From assembly GCA_903813345.2 (NCBI GenBank), contig CAIIXF020000010.1, positions 33,161,425-33,225,424 on the forward strand: 64,000 nt of DNA, read 5' to 3'. Below are positions 34,601 through 45,858 of this stretch, piece after piece; position 1 is the stretch's first letter, and every line of letters begins with the position of its first letter. Source of the stretch: Owenia fusiformis (lineage: Eukaryota > Annelida > Polychaeta > Sabellida > Oweniidae). The notes beneath the pieces were generated by a model, which saw only the letters and a list, made by a program, of their open reading frames with translations, was not told the DNA's origin and did no database searches. Both the position numbers and the translations under genes were made by a program.

Positions 34601-35366
34601 CTGTATCCAAACCAATATTAAGTCGTAATAATTTATGATCAGAAAGAATGGCAGGCTCGATAAAGCACTCACAATTCTTTTTGATCCTCCTGTCAACAAA
34701 AAACATATCAATCCTACTTTTAAATTTTGAATTTTTAAACTCATCCTTCGCAAAGGACTCATAAGTATATTGTACCGCAGAAGGGTTTAACGTTCTCCAG
34801 ATATCAAAAAGATTAAAATCATGTATCATTGATCTCACGATACCGGCAGATTCGGATTCTTTATGTTTTGTCATTCCGTAGGAATATCTATCCGTATTAG
34901 GGTCGAGAATCATGTTACAATCACCTCCTATAATCAAAAAATCTGAAGCAAAGTTCGTTGAAATATGAGTGTGAAGCTTTTCAAAGAAAGTCTTATTTTC
35001 GTGACCATCGTTTGGCGCGTAGATATTCACAAAAGTATAAGAGTGAGTACCTATTTTACATTTAATGATAACATACCTACCTGACGAATGTGTATCGATA
35101 TCCAAAATGTCATATCGCTGATGTTTAGAAAAAAGTATCGCGACTCCACGCTCGCTCCGTTTTTGACCATGCGCAAAATATATATCAGATCCCCATTCCC
35201 TTTTCCACATATTTTCATCGGCTATTGACGAATGGGTTTCTTGTAGAAAAACAACATCAAGTCTTTTTCTTTTCAGAAATAAGAAAATAGACGCCCTCTT
35301 TTTATTTTGTCTCAGTCCCTTCGTATTTAGGGACCCTAAATTTAAGTTACGGATAGGAGCAATATG
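31638..35366 (-). pseudogene. LINE ORF2: AP endonuclease, reverse transcriptase, zinc knuckle
   Basis: The frame opens after a stop near 35367. It shows an endonuclease start (NLGSLNTKG, VVFLQETHS), the GGDCNMIL motif, SRIDMFFVDRRI and the catalytic SDH of LSDHKLLRL. The RT follows: TPGSDGLSAEWYKAFW, LLNIDYKIVSKVVSKRIE, DQTAFVKGRLIGENIR, DFEKAYDSIEWSF (motif A), RQGDPLSCSLF and MYADDTSLIL (motif C), then KFLGISVS. After TAG stops at 32940-32942 and 32934-32936 the same frame resumes at once and runs to 31638. This last part has the L1/Tx1 tail (FLWKGKRDKIKR, GGIRMVNM) and a zinc knuckle (CDFCGQKETIVHRFWEC). Total length ~1,240 codons is normal for the family. No ATG precedes the endonuclease start, so the first Met is either at 35210 or supplied by another mechanism. 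Confidence 0.9.
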
Positions 35367-38300
35367 GTTTCACCAAAGACTTAGCCATAAGACCGCGTAA
35401 CACAGGCATACATACATTATACTTGCCCAGGTGGTCAAAACCCCGAAGGAATATCAGATAAAAGCATTTTATATTTTCTCGGTCTAGTGCATCTACAGAT
35501 AGGATATAACACACTACCTCATACCTTACACAATAAAAACCCGTATATGTATTTGAGTTACTCACATAAATCCTGTTCAATACAAAAGACATGCACACAC
35601 AAAAGGCATTCAGGTGCAACACACTCACGCACATCAAAGCACACATTATCGCACATAAATACATGGTATGATTTGCAAAGTCACAAAAACATACATTCAC
35701 ACCCAAACATACGAGACTCACAGAGTATTTAACAGAAACAATATTCATTTTCAAAATACAAAAAGAAGCCGCTTCAAAACCTTTGCATAGAAGTCCAGTC
35801 GTATGCGTACAGTAGCGGTAATAATTCAATATACCGTTTTAAAAAAAAGATGTGGTTTACAGAACATAAGTTATATACCCTTCTCAACCATTACTTAAAT
35901 TCCTACAATAAATCACCCTGGCTGTTGGGAATAGTCAGTATAGTTACACATTATCGCACATAAATACATGGTATGATTCGCAAAGTCACAAAAACATACA
36001 TTCACACCCAAACATACATATCTAAAAAGATTATTTAAAGGGGCCTACAATTGAAACACTTTTCTAAATGTTTGAATGTTTGATCGAGAAACACAAAATC
36101 GAAAAAATGGCCCCATAAGTATTTGTAAGTAGTAAGCATTGTTTCGAAAAAAAGAAAACCTCTAGCTAGCTACTAGCCATCAGTTACATCCCTCTATTAA
36201 TAAACCTTGGAATTTATAGATAGGTTTCGCCTTCGCACCCAAGAAACAGGTAACTCACAAAGCAACCCAATTAACAGGTTACTCAAAAGGCAATTCAAGA
36301 AACAGGTAACTCAAATGGCAACCCAAGAAACGGGTTACTCAAAAGGGTCTACATTTAAGAACGTGTAGACATATTTTTGATACATGATTGAGATAAACAA
36401 GGTTGAGAAAGCTGCCCATAAATCACAATTAAGTAACCAGTGTTGTTTCAAGTAAAAAAAAGAAAACTAAATTTACATATTGAAAAATATCAATAGGAGT
36501 ATCTTCACATAAGGTAAACCTAAAAAAATACATGCTGCCAAAACATCAGTGGCTACATAGGACGCTAACATATTGTTATTGAAGAGGCTACCTTGCACAA
36601 CCAGGTTATTGTTTTGACAATGCATCTTTTACAGTACCAAAAATACTCGCTTCCATCATAAGTGGGTACTGGCAGATCATATAAATCTTTGACCATTTTC
36701 AATGGTGTAACTATTCAAAATGCAACCCAAGAAACACGTTAATCAAAAGAGTCTACATTTAAGAACGTAATAAACATATTTTTGATACGTGATTGAGATA
36801 CACAAGATTGAAAAGGCTGTCCCATGAATCACACTTGAGTAACCAATGTAGTTTCAAAAAGAAAAAAGAAACACTGAATATACATATTGAGAAATATTAA
36901 TCATCACATAAGGTAAAAACCTAAAATAACACTTGCTGCCAACATCCGCGGCTACATAAAACGCTTTACATTTTGTTAGTGTAGAGGCTACATTACACAA
37001 CCAGATTATTGTTTTAACAAAACATCTTTTACAATACCGAAAATGCTTGTTTCCATCGTAGATGGGTACTGGAAGATCATATAAATCTTTGACCATTTTC
37101 AATGGTGTAACTATATCTCTTACGCAGTGTAAATTCATCACAACTTGATCTATCCAAAAAAGGCCATTAAATTGTACTGAGAAACATTACAAGTTATTTC
37201 TTGAAATATTTGCACATTGCTTTACATGTACTAACTTGACTCTGAAAAGAAAACATCATTCGGTTATAATCTACAGGAATGGCGAAAAATAACTGCAACC
37301 CTACAGTCTAGTTCGTAAAAGGTTTAAGTATTGGTTAGGCAGATTCATTCTATACCTATACATGTTCATTACATAGCATGCTATACAAGGTATGTATTGA
37401 CCAATCGTAAAACAGGCAGATTTCCATTTCTAACAAGCAAGATCATTCATCATTCCATGTTTTGCCTGTTGATATGTGACACTTACCAAACTTAGGATAC
37501 AGAGGCTATTCATTTATCAGACATATCCTAATATCGATTTTTACCTCAAAATAGTAGGAAGACAAGACAACACCTGTGTAACAATTAGGCATGATATGGT
37601 TGCGTTATCGTTTCTTAAGATGAAATAGCAGTGGTTAGCACACATGGAAAAAAGAGACACCACTCACATAATTTACAGATGAAACAACATTTGTTTTGAA
37701 ACTGACTTGCTTGGAAATTGTAATTTTGACCATTGGAACGTGTAAAAATAAAACTTAATACCCTATACAGTATACAGATTACAAAGTGCGAAGTCGTGTA
37801 AAACAGATGATACGGGTTTTATACCAGTTAACATTGCCATTTTAGTATGCAATCAAGAATCATTAACCTGGAAATAGCTTTTACATTTCGATGTAAAAGC
37901 AAACAGCACAAAATTGTGCATGAGGTTTTGTCTTCACTGATATGTGCCCCTACAAAGGACATATTGTCATAAAATTAAAGCAACTGCATTTCATATATAC
38001 GAAACAACCACAAACTTCCGTAATTTTTCGAAGTATTACAACTATGAAGCAATTATATGTGGTGGAAATAGAAAGGATTTAATGCAATCTAAATGTATTA
38101 AACAAACGTAAATCACGCAAAAGACATATTGTCATAAAATGAAAGTAAATGCATTTCATATACGAAACGACCACAAACTTCCGTAATTTTTCGAAGTATT
38201 ACAACTATGAAGCAATTATATGTGGTGGAAATAGAAAGGATTTAATGCAATCTAAATGTATTAAACAAACGTAAATCACGCAAAAGACATATTGTCATAA

Positions 38301-38694
38301 AATGAAAGTAAATGCATTTCATTTACGAAACAACCACAAACTTCCATACTTTTTCGAAATATTGCAATTATGAAGCAATTATATGTGGGGGAAATAAAAA
38401 AGATATTAAACAAACGTAAAATAAAAAAACAATCTATCGAGTAAATGCCTATGTCCATGGTATAACCATTGCATTTAACAGTCCAACTGTCATACATGTA
38501 AGTTGTAATAATCAATCTGAAAAAAAATAAATGTCAGTCTTTGATCAATATACCTAACTGTGTTTGTTTAGCATGAGTCCCCATATAAAACTGTATGTGG
38601 AGTTAGCTAAATGCATTTTGTTATAATGCAGGATGATTTTCACCTGGAAAAGATAGAGTCAGTCTTTCTCGTCCACACAGTATAATATATATAT
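35367..38694. repeat. 3.3-kb inter-ORF spacer of the LINE, built of duplications
   Basis: No convincing frame is present. Three internal duplications are clear. (i) ACACATTATCGCACATAAAT ... CACACCCAAACATAC at 35641-35713 and 35946-36019. (ii) A ~380-bp unit starting AAAAGRGTCTACATTTAAGA at 36341 and 36745, including CTTTGACCATTTTCAATGGT. (iii) A ~164-bp unit containing GACATATTGTCATAAAAT and ACTATGAAGCAATTATATGT, starting at about 37958, 38124 and 38286. Short AAGAAACAGGTAACTCA units also repeat at 36240-36340. L1-type elements usually have a spacer of at most a few hundred bases, so this is exceptional. A 160-codon frame at 35347-35829 is Cys/hydrophobic-rich and looks like chance. Confidence 0.7.
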
Positions 38695-39942
38695 TTAGGG
38701 CTTCCCGAGTTCGTCTCTAACCGCCATCAATGATAAGCCTCCTAGGTTCTGGCCAGTCCACTTAGTGGTGTCGGTTGATGCTGGGTCATTCAGACGTAAG
38801 CCGTTCCCGCTTAAAGGGTCGAAAGGGTTGCATTCCCCTAGCTTATTCGAGCCGGTGGTCATTAGTGCTGCCTTCAGTTGCTCGTTCTGGGTAAACTTAA
38901 GCCTATTACCTTTGGTAAGAAATTCCTTGAGGCAATCTGGCCATTTACCGACGTTTGCACCCATATCAAGGCCCCGGATAATACGTCTGCAATCCTGTGG
39001 GTTTTTCGCCGTAAGTATTGATTCTGCGATCTTGACGTTATCGAAGGCTAGGGCTTTTTGGAAGGCAATGTACTGTGTAAGTGACTTAAAGATTACTCCC
39101 TTTTCGCTAAAAGATGAGTAAAAATTTGGTCCAAGAGGACTAGTGTCACTATTATAAAGCATGAGATCGTCATTCTTTATATACGTGTTGTCAAAAGGGG
39201 CAAAAGCCGCTGGCAGTGTGTGCAAAGTATTCACTCGAAATTTCACGCCCTCTAAGATCAGATTGTCGGCAAATAGCGAGGCTCGCATATTCATGGCCTT
39301 TGCCTTTTTGAAGATAGGATACAAGATCTTCCTATTGGTTTCCACTTCGTACGGTAGGCTTTCACTGATTATGTATCTCCCCGGGACGTCTTTAAGAGTA
39401 AAGCGTTTGTTCCAAACACGTTCGCGGTCCTGGAACCAATTGAACTTGGCAGTAATCGTGCGTGTGTATTTAAAGTTTTTCTTGGGGCCCAGGGGTATCC
39501 TGTGTACTCTCTCAAAACGCATTTCCGTAGGGTCGACATTAAGTTTTGTCCTTAAGAACTCGCGAATTACATCTTCACATATCTCACCCTCTGCCTCAGG
39601 AATGTTGGCGAAGTGCAAGGCACTGCGACGTGAATATATGTCCATATCCACCTGTTTTGCGTGGAGGGCGTCAATGGCCTTGTTTAATTGTCGCAGGCTG
39701 TTATTAGATGATTGAGAACTCTCATCAGCTTGTTTCTCAAGAGCGGCGATGCGAGTTTCGATGGCTAGGATATCCTTTTTATTCTCCGTAGCTAAATCCT
39801 GCGCATATCCAATAGCCTGTTTCACATCTGCAAGTTCCTTCTTGAATTCGTTTGTCAATTTGACAGTCTGTGCTTCCAAAACAGTATTTAGTTGTTCCAG
39901 CGTAACTCCAGAGCTGGAGCTCTGCCTATCGTGTTTACCCAT
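38695..39942 (-). CDS. LINE ORF1p with C-terminal NADAR-like domain, 415 aa
   Basis: The frame is intact. Residues ~13-95 are a predicted coiled coil (VLEAQTVKLTNEFKKELADV, IETRIAALEKQ), the usual trimerisation region of L1 ORF1p. Residues ~99-240 follow the L1 ORF1 RNA-binding pattern (DMDIYSRRSALHFANIPE, VHRIPLGPKK, IISESLPYEV). Residues ~268-413 are unlike the small L1 C-terminal domain. They follow the order of conserved positions in NADAR/YbiA (DUF1768) proteins: FYSSFSEKGVIF, SLTQYIAFQKALAF, A..IL.A..P...RRI, a lone Trp in GKWPDCLKEFL, LKFTQNEQLKAALMTTG, LGECNPFD, GNGL, W.GQNLGG and LMAVRDEL. Known NADAR proteins are N-glycosidases that act on riboflavin intermediates or ADP-ribose-type substrates. 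Where the family has an acidic residue before QY/HY (S-x-E), this copy has Thr289. The role in the LINE is unknown. Confidence 0.8.
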   Translation of the reverse strand: MGKHDRQSSSSGVTLEQLNTVLEAQTVKLTNEFKKELADVKQAIGYAQDLATENKKDILAIETRIAALEKQADESSQSSNNSLRQLNKAIDALHAKQVDMDIYSRRSALHFANIPEAEGEICEDVIREFLRTKLNVDPTEMRFERVHRIPLGPKKNFKYTRTITAKFNWFQDRERVWNKRFTLKDVPGRYIISESLPYEVETNRKILYPIFKKAKAMNMRASLFADNLILEGVKFRVNTLHTLPAAFAPFDNTYIKNDDLMLYNSDTSPLGPNFYSSFSEKGVIFKSLTQYIAFQKALAFDNVKIAESILTAKNPQDCRRIIRGLDMGANVGKWPDCLKEFLTKGNRLKFTQNEQLKAALMTTGSNKLGECNPFDPLSGNGLRLNDPASTDTTKWTGQNLGGLSLMAVRDELGKP

Positions 39943-40470
39943 CGGAATTTATGAATGTTTGTAGTATACGAGTATATGAAGTTTATGCTTACGGGAGAAT
40001 GCTCCTTACGACATATACGTGTAGCGTGTGAGTGTTCCAGTTGAGAGTTCTCCCTTATAATCACACGCCTCGTAGGTTCATAAAAGAGAGAATATATGTC
40101 AGAATATATGAAATGTCGATTACCTGCTTCAGTAATGTTCCTGACCATATATCATATAGACATATCCAAAGATAATATCCAAATTTTTTCCGTTTGAATG
40201 TATAATCCAGATGTTGTATGATTTTACGCCTGGGTGAATAAACGAAAATTTTGTCCACGTGTACAATTATGTATCATCCAAAAACGTCGATTCTATACTC
40301 AATATTCCATATTTTGGTCAGATAAAGATACCAAACTGCGCTACATATGTTCCGATTATAGGTAATCAAAGATTTAGTCCGTAACCATCCAGACTTCCAT
40401 ACAGGTCTTGAAATTAGCGGAGCTATCACAAATCACTCATGTCCGGTTGCCATCTTGAAATTTTCTTCTT
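39943..40470 (-). promoter_or_regulatory. 5' UTR / internal promoter region of the LINE
   Basis: It lies between the 14-bp target duplication and the ORF1 ATG. Full-length LINEs carry their promoter here. The 5' end has TTTCAAGATGGCAAC close to the start, resembling the AAGATGGC (YY1-type) motif seen near the 5' ends of some L1 elements. Promoter activity is inferred from position only. Confidence 0.5.
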
Positions 40471-40484
40471 TGAATTTCAATCTT

Positions 40485-41626
40485 ACTGATTATATAATTG
40501 CCTTATTCAATAAATGATAGCACAAAAGAATATGATTTGATTATATATATTATTATATGTAACTGTATTATAAACTAAAATGATATGAAATATGTACAAT
40601 GATGAATATTTTCAATAAGGTCTACAGAATTGTATCAGACATGTTGTTTCGAATAAGATACTGTAATAAATCCTAAAACAGTTGTCAATCTTATTAACAA
40701 TGTGCTAACTTGACATTATATACATGCAAACACTCTCTACATGTGAATGCCTCACAAATAACAACAACAGAATACCCTGCCACCTATCTTCAAATATCTA
40801 GTTTAAGTACATGTGCATCTTTCCTTACACAAGCAAGATACTGCCTACAATAACAATTATGCAGTCTTCAATCTCACTATACTTATTCTCTGGCCTGCAT
40901 ATATCTGCTACATGTACTAACTGACCTTACAACCTCAAAACAAAGCAATCTGGTATGCCATCTATCTTCAACTATGTTCAAATCAGGCTCAAAAGTAACA
41001 ATGCCTGTTGCACTTCAAATACAAATCATAACTCATATTTCTTGGGCAATTAAATAGAGCTGCTATACTGATTCTAGAATAATACTCAAAAATTGGTGTT
41101 TACATGTAAAAGAAACAGAAATTGAAGTGGCTGATTGAACTTTAAAATCTATCTAGTGAGAAAATCACATGTTAAACTTAAGCTGCTGAAACTAAAGATA
41201 TCCTTCACAACAAGATAATCTTACCTAAACATAACATCCTTGCTACCTTCATGTAGATATATATCCTAAAATAGCTATCCTAACTGGACTTTTAGTCCAC
41301 TATTTTAGACAATTTAACTGCACAATAAATTCAACCTAATCCTCCATCTTGTTAATAATAGCCTCTGCTGACCAAACCCCTAAATTCCAGTATTCTAATT
41401 GGCTACTAACAGACTAAGACCTTGACCTTAGAGCTATAGGATCTGCAGGGCCTTCAAACTATTCTGCAATGAGATCTTGCCACCAAATTCAAAAGTTGGA
41501 AAAGTTAAAGTGAACTTTATAAATCTTACAAAATAAACTAAAATGCAATTAATGACCCTTACAAAATATTTGTAACAATAGAAAGTGACCATAAATAATA
41601 AAAGTAGCAACGAGGGTTGTTACACT
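40485..41626 (-). repeat. Possible LTR fragment (TGTAACAACC start) cut by the LINE
   Basis: On the minus strand a purine tract (AAAGAAGGGGGCAG, about 41640-41627) is followed by TGTAACAACCCTCG, a plausible polypurine tract and LTR start. A short frame just before it ends EDDFFFKEGGSV, the style of a retroelement polyprotein end. The LTR would run down towards 40485 and might continue beyond the LINE at <31433. I could not find its partner LTR upstream of element 2, so ownership is open. Confidence 0.35.
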
Positions 41627-42367
41627 GCCCCCTTCTTTGAAAAAGAAATCGTCCTCGATTTCCGTTTGAACAAAAATACAAAATTGCTACAAGAGGACTT
41701 GATACATCATCTGGTACAATACTCATAGATGAAGCACTAGCTGAAGTGAAAATTACATAGTACAAAATAGCAAACAAAATATGCATACAGTAATAAAATG
41801 TTCAACATAAATGTTGCTTGAAATATAAAACAGTAGCAAAGCATAGTATCAGACTATACATGGATCACATGTACAAGTGAACAATTCAGATACAAAATAT
41901 CCATGTAAAATACATGCAAAATACTTTACAACTAATTATAGTCAAAGATTTGCATCATCTCTAAACTCAAGCTCTGGATCAAATGTCACTGTTGTTAGGC
42001 CTCTTCATAATGTTCATATACAGTACATTGACAGGTATTGAAGTCTTATTCCAATCATGGTAGGTGCGCGCTCCCTACGATATCAGGCCAGAGCTGATAG
42101 ATCAGTCAAAAACACAATACTGACTCGATGTTGACATACAGGTACAGTGTATTCGTATATATGAGGATTGATGCAAGAGCTGAGAACAGTCATAGATGAT
42201 TCACTAATTGATGATCCGTATCCATCTAATTACGAAATCACGAATACATATGTTGAAGATATGCAGCTACACTATACAGAATTATATAGGCAGTGTAAGC
42301 AACATACACTTGCCTTACTAAAATATAACACTTTATGCAATCCAATGGCACACTTCAGCACATTTAT

Positions 42368-42783
42368 TCAGGATTTTTCAGCATAACTCATGATATTTCC
42401 ATAATAGTTATATTCGGCATCGGCATACTGCCATTTAACAGACAGTTCCACCAGTAGGTATTTCTTGAATGAACACAAACGATAAATATGATTATCAGCT
42501 GCGCATTTGTAACATAAACGTTTCTTTCTTCTATAAGAGTGTGAGTTTGAAGATACACCAAAGTTCACATTACAGTCAGATGGTATACAAATATAAGAAA
42601 AATATTTGACTGTTCATTCTCAGGTAAAGGGGACATCTCAATAGATTTGTATTTCACTTGATTCCTCCTTGTCGTCACTCTCTTGCTCGTGAAATCATGT
42701 GTACATGTATTGTTCTTTTCCACTGATTCCTGATGTGCAACGCTTTTGTCACTAGGTGGTGTTCTGTTATAATATGACGACAA
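42368..42783 (-). pseudogene. Retroelement gag-like fragment with one CCHC knuckle
   Basis: The minus-strand frame contains CYKCAADNHIYRLC, a perfect C-x2-C-x4-H-x4-C zinc knuckle after a basic stretch (SYRRKKR). The preceding part is in a different frame (42565-42783), so it is broken. It may come from a gag of a BEL- or gypsy-type element otherwise lost. Confidence 0.35.
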
Positions 42784-43120
42784 TAAACAATGTTTTATGT
42801 TGATTTTTATTTCTATATTATACTTTGAAATATTTTACACATGTACATCAAAATGGCTGACTATATCCGTAAAGATGGCGCTCGTGCATATGTCACGAAA
42901 TAAACACAAGTAGTATCACAAAATAACACAATCAAATATGATCAATCAGAAAATACAACATCTCACTTTGGAAGCCTTTGATTGTGTTACTACTTCGTAT
43001 GTTACACTTAAACTAATAATGTCCATAAGACTTAAAACTATGTAAGAATTTAAATGTTCATAAGAGTTGGTAATACAGTCTCTAACTCTCTCTAAATCAT
43101 ACATAGTGTAAATAATGTCA

Positions 43121-44788
43121 CTATAGCTCATCAAAAAGTCTTTTAACAGGTTTCCTCAATCTGTAAGACCTTCTCAATATAGGTTCACTGTCAACACTTG
43201 GGTTATTTTCAACCGGAACCTCAACCTGGCTAGAACCACTAATTGGTGATCTAGCATTATCAACTACCATAGATGACTGTGACTCTTTTGAGTCTGTATG
43301 TACATTTAGATCATCTTGATCTTCATACCTATGAAATAATGGTGGTGTACACTTAACCAAAGATGACCTATTCCTTCTAAAGGATTTACCTGAAGGTGTT
43401 TCTACCCTGTACGACCTTGGCAATGGTAACTTCTCAATTACAGTACCATGTTGTTTCATATCACTAACAAAGACATTGTCACCCTGTGTTAGCTTTTCTA
43501 GGCTTGAAGCCCTGTGATGTCAATCAAAGTTCAATTTGCTTTGATTCCTGTATTTCACTTCCCTCTCCCTTACATTTTGTAAAAATGGCCAATTTGGTTT
43601 CAAGAGACTTGGGACTTGAGGAATATGATTACGAATCTTCCTTCCAAATAAGAGCTCGGAGGGACTATACCCATTTGCAAGAGGGGTGCTCCTATAAGCC
43701 AAAAGAGATACATAACGATTTCGCGATTTCTTAATTAGATTTTTGACTGTTTGCACCGCCCTTTCAATTTCACCATTACTCTGAGCAAACATAGGAGAGC
43801 TCGTTGTAATCTCAAAATTGTACTCTTTAGCGAATTTCTTGTGTTCTCGCGATGAAAATTGCGGTCCATTATCCGACCTTACCCTCTGCGGAATACCGTG
43901 TCTGCTAAATATAGACTTCAAATGAGTTATGATTTGACTGGAGGAAAGACCATTCAATTTTGCTACCTCAACATATCTGGAGAAATAGTCTACCACCAGA
44001 AGATATGTAACCCCTTTGAGTGTATACAAGTCTGTTCCAAGTAATTGCCATGGAAACTGAGGAAATTCAGTTGGAATGAGTGGTTCTGAGTGATTTTTCC
44101 TATGTTCAGCACACACAGTACATTTAAAAACCACGTCTTCGATTTGTTTGCTTAAACCAGGCCACCACATAGATTGTTTTGCACGTTCGCGGCATTTAAC
44201 AATTCCTTGATGCCCCATGTGAATGCGATCTAGCATTTCCAATCTCAAATTAGACGGGATAATAATATGTTCGCCTCGCATAAGTAAGCTATTGACTAAG
44301 CTATATTCTGCGCGATGTTGTAAGTATGGTTTCAAAACATCGGGAATATTAGATCTTTCAGGCCAACCATTCATTGTGTATTCAGTAATTGCTTGGCATA
44401 TTACATCATTCATTTGCTCATGTTTGATTTGTTCCAATCTTGCTTCTGTTGCAGGACGATTTCTATACACTGAATCGATCATAGCATTTGCGCTTGATTC
44501 TAGGTCAACATTATCGCCCACTTCACTAAGCGGTGCTTGCGATAAAGCATCGGGTATAATAAGGTTCTTACCTGGTACATGCGAGATTGTATACCTGTAT
44601 CTGAAAAGCCTTATTCTGAAGCGCTGTATTCTAACAGGTAACTCATCAAGATTTTTGACACTTAAAAGTGGAACAAGTGGTTTGTGATCTGTATGAATGT
44701 GAAACTTGAGACCAATGAGAAATGTCGCGAATTTCTCGCAAGCCCATGTAATCGCAAGAGCTTCTTTCTCTATTTGTGCATATCTCAT
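43121..44788 (-). pseudogene. Element 2 RNase H (C-terminal part) and integrase
   Basis: The frame starts inside RNase H (YAQIEKEALAITWACEKF, HIHTDHKPLVPLL, RIRLFRYRYTISHVPGKN) and continues through the zinc region (HMGHQGIVKCRERAKQSMWW ... CTVCAEH). The integrase core has its catalytic residues visible as GTDLY, RSDNGPQF and SNGEIERAV. A frameshift near 43460-43520 separates the basic C-terminal part (VIEKLPLPRSYRVETPSGK ... RRSYRLRKPVKRLFDEL). Upstream, ~110 residues (connection and first RNase H strands) are missing between 44801 and 44788. Confidence 0.9.
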
Positions 44789-44800
44789 TTCAGTTTCTCT

Positions 44801-45834
44801 TCAAAATTTCCCGAGTTGATTGATTATCCCCAAAAATCTATGAACTCCCGAAACATCTGTTGGACTCGGCATTTCAATGATTGCACGCACTTTATCAGGA
44901 TCAGTGGAAATTGAATTCCCGTTGATTATATGACCCAGATATTTGATAGTGGTTTTCCTAAACTCACATTTCTTTTTGTTGGGCATTTTTGAGTTTCACA
45001 AGGACACTTTCAAGTACCTTGTCATGCTCAGCAGTATCCTTACCAAAGACAAGAATATCATCCATTTGACAAACAACATTTGACATTCAAGCTAAAATTT
45101 CTTCGCTGAAAATGTTCAGGAGCTGAATTTATCCCAAAAGGAACTCTGTTGAAATAATACCGCCCAAATGGAGTGATAAATGTAGTCAAATGACGGGACT
45201 TGGGATCTAAGGGTACTTGATAAAATCCAGAATTGCAGTCTAGCTTTGTGAATACCTGCCCTCCTGCCAGCTGACCCAAGGTGACATCTACACTTGGAAG
45301 TGTATACTTTTCAACACATACAGCTTCACTGAGTTTGGTAAAATCAACACACAATCTAACATTATGCTCGTCTTTGACTACAACCACTAAGGGAGCGCAC
45401 CATTCTGTAGGTTCATCAATTTTTGAGACGACCCCCAAACTTTCAAGTTTTTCAATTTCAGCCTTAACTTTAGGCAATAATGGTAAAGCTACATTGCGCG
45501 TAGTGGTTAGAGCGAAAGGCTGAGCATCAGATTTGAGTTTTATTTCATAAGATTTTTCAAGTCTTCCTAAGCCTGTGAAAAGCTCTGCATGATAAGAGTA
45601 TATATCACTACTCCCTGAGTTTGAAATTTGTTCAATGTGACTGTGATTAGATTTCAAGTTACAATTGGCATTCACAGATAGAAGACCTAAAGATCTTATG
45701 GCAGGGTTACCCAACAGGCATTTTTGTAAGCCCTTTACTATGTAAAAATCCTGCTTGCAAGATTTATTACCAGCTGACACACTGGCACTAACCATGCCAG
45801 TACATATCAATACATGTTTACCAGCACCATACAA
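44801..45834 (-). pseudogene. Element 2 protease end and reverse transcriptase
   Basis: The part after the protease contains GNPAIRSLGLL. The RT follows with EPTEWCAPLVVVVK, VRLCVDFTKL, FTKLDCNSGFYQVPLD (motif A) and TPFGRYYFNRVPFGINSAPE. A frameshift near 45070-45110 lies just before the MDDIL motif C, which reads in another frame. 44801-44986 then holds KKCEFRKTTIKYLGHII and VHRFLGIINQLGKF. Confidence 0.9.
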
Positions 45835-45858
45835 GATTTTACTTGGTTTTTGAATCTT

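Larger units (their letters stand above)
31447..40470 (-). mobile_element. Full-length ~9-kb L1/Tx1-type LINE with a NADAR-domain ORF1
   Basis: TGAATTTCAATCTT occurs at 31433-31446 and again at 40471-40484, an exact 14-bp target-site duplication. On the minus strand, order from the 5' end is: 5' UTR beginning AAGAAGAAAATTTCAAGATG (about 528 bp), ORF1 (39942-38695), a ~3.3-kb spacer, ORF2 (about 35366-31638), a ~150-bp 3' UTR, then a poly(A) tail seen as the T-run at 31445-31486. All the hallmarks of one target-primed insertion are present, so the spacer belongs to the element or was inserted into it later. RT motifs and ORF order place it near L1/Tx1-type LINEs. Two stops in ORF2 suggest this copy is dead, while ORF1 is intact. 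Confidence 0.9.

Noticed and set aside
35347-35829. 160-codon minus-strand frame just upstream of LINE ORF2
   Set aside because: It is Cys/Val/Leu-rich with no motif, overlaps a duplicated CA-rich block and is in a different frame from ORF2. It looks like a by-product of base composition.
36240-37120. Possible CRISPR-like array from repeated AAGAAACAGGTAACTCA units
   Set aside because: Spacing is irregular, the units are short and degenerate, and the setting is a eukaryotic LINE spacer. These are ordinary tandem duplications.
38765-39715. Long plus-strand frames opposite LINE ORF1
   Set aside because: They are antisense shadows of the ORF1 coding sequence with no domains.
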